DNA of 6,745 nt from Clostridia bacterium. Lineage in GTDB: Bacteria > Bacillota_A > Clostridia > Christensenellales > Aristaeellaceae. Position numbers and translations under genes: made by a program. Each line of letters starts with the position of its first letter. Position 1 is the first letter of the stretch. Location: assembly GCA_900754775.1 (NCBI GenBank), contig CAAEDZ010000266.1:1-6745 (forward strand), given 5' to 3'. Shown here in pieces: positions 6,744 through 6,745 of this stretch. The notes beneath the pieces are model-generated. The model saw only the letters and a list, made by a program, of their open reading frames with translations, did no database searches and was not told the DNA's origin.

Positions 6744-6745
6744 CA

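Larger units (their letters stand above)
6704..6745. other. Short non-coding tail after pyrI
   Basis: These are the only bases in the window outside the operon's genes and short gaps. The tail has no strong hairpin with a T-tract, so no intrinsic terminator is visible. The small inverted repeat GTCAC-CCC-GTGAC (6720-6732) has a stem of only 5 bp. A plus-strand GGAGG at 6739-6743 could be the ribosome binding site of a gene starting just past the edge. On the minus strand, 6721-6745 also reads openly into a TGA, so the end of a convergent gene cannot be excluded. Confidence 0.5.

Noticed and set aside
6728..6745. GTG at 6728 as the start of a downstream gene
   Set aside because: There is no purine-rich ribosome binding site upstream of it; the preceding bases are C-rich. 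The GGAGG comes after it, so any real start is more likely beyond the window.
1..6745. A previously undescribed defence, mobile or regulatory system
   Set aside because: Every long plus-strand gene is a known pyrimidine-pathway enzyme with intact motifs. There are no orphan genes, repeats of CRISPR type, integrases or large non-coding stretches in which such a system could lie.

Overview
The window is a tightly packed pyrimidine (UMP) biosynthesis operon, with all genes on the plus strand. It runs from inside carB through pyrK, pyrD, pyrF, pyrE, pyrB and pyrI. No mobile element, RNA gene, CRISPR array or internal promoter was found. I see no undescribed system here: every gene has a recognisable family and intact active-site motifs.

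Organism (inference): a high-GC member of the Bacillota, most plausibly class Clostridia. Three things support this. The dihydroorotate dehydrogenase is class 1B (PyrK plus PyrD), in the K-D-F-E gene order known from Bacillus and relatives. PyrF and PyrE are of the short, Bacillus-like type. Most genes have strong AGGAGG-type ribosome binding sites. A separate zinc-binding PyrI is common in Clostridia and absent from Bacillus. GC is roughly 60-70% in the lines I counted by hand, and most codons end in G or C. Genus or family cannot be assigned by eye.

Layout: 1-2373 is the 3' three quarters of carB, cut by the window edge. 2383-4028 holds pyrK and pyrD, the two subunits of dihydroorotate dehydrogenase B, overlapping by 4 nt. 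4021-4719 is pyrF, overlapping pyrD by 8 nt. 4732-5376 is pyrE. 5373-6290 is pyrB and 6287-6703 is pyrI, each overlapping the gene before it by 4 nt. The last 42 bases (6704-6745) are non-coding as far as can be seen. They carry a short 8-bp tandem repeat and a GGAGG that could serve a gene starting just past the edge. No gap between genes exceeds 12 bp.

How the genes work together: CarB, with a CarA glutaminase presumably encoded upstream, makes carbamoyl phosphate. PyrB joins it to aspartate, and PyrI is the allosteric subunit of that step. Dihydroorotase (PyrC), needed next, is not encoded here. PyrD oxidises dihydroorotate to orotate and passes electrons through PyrK to NAD+. PyrE adds phosphoribose to give OMP, and PyrF decarboxylates OMP to UMP. 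Control of the operon (for example PyrR attenuation) would lie upstream of the window and cannot be judged.
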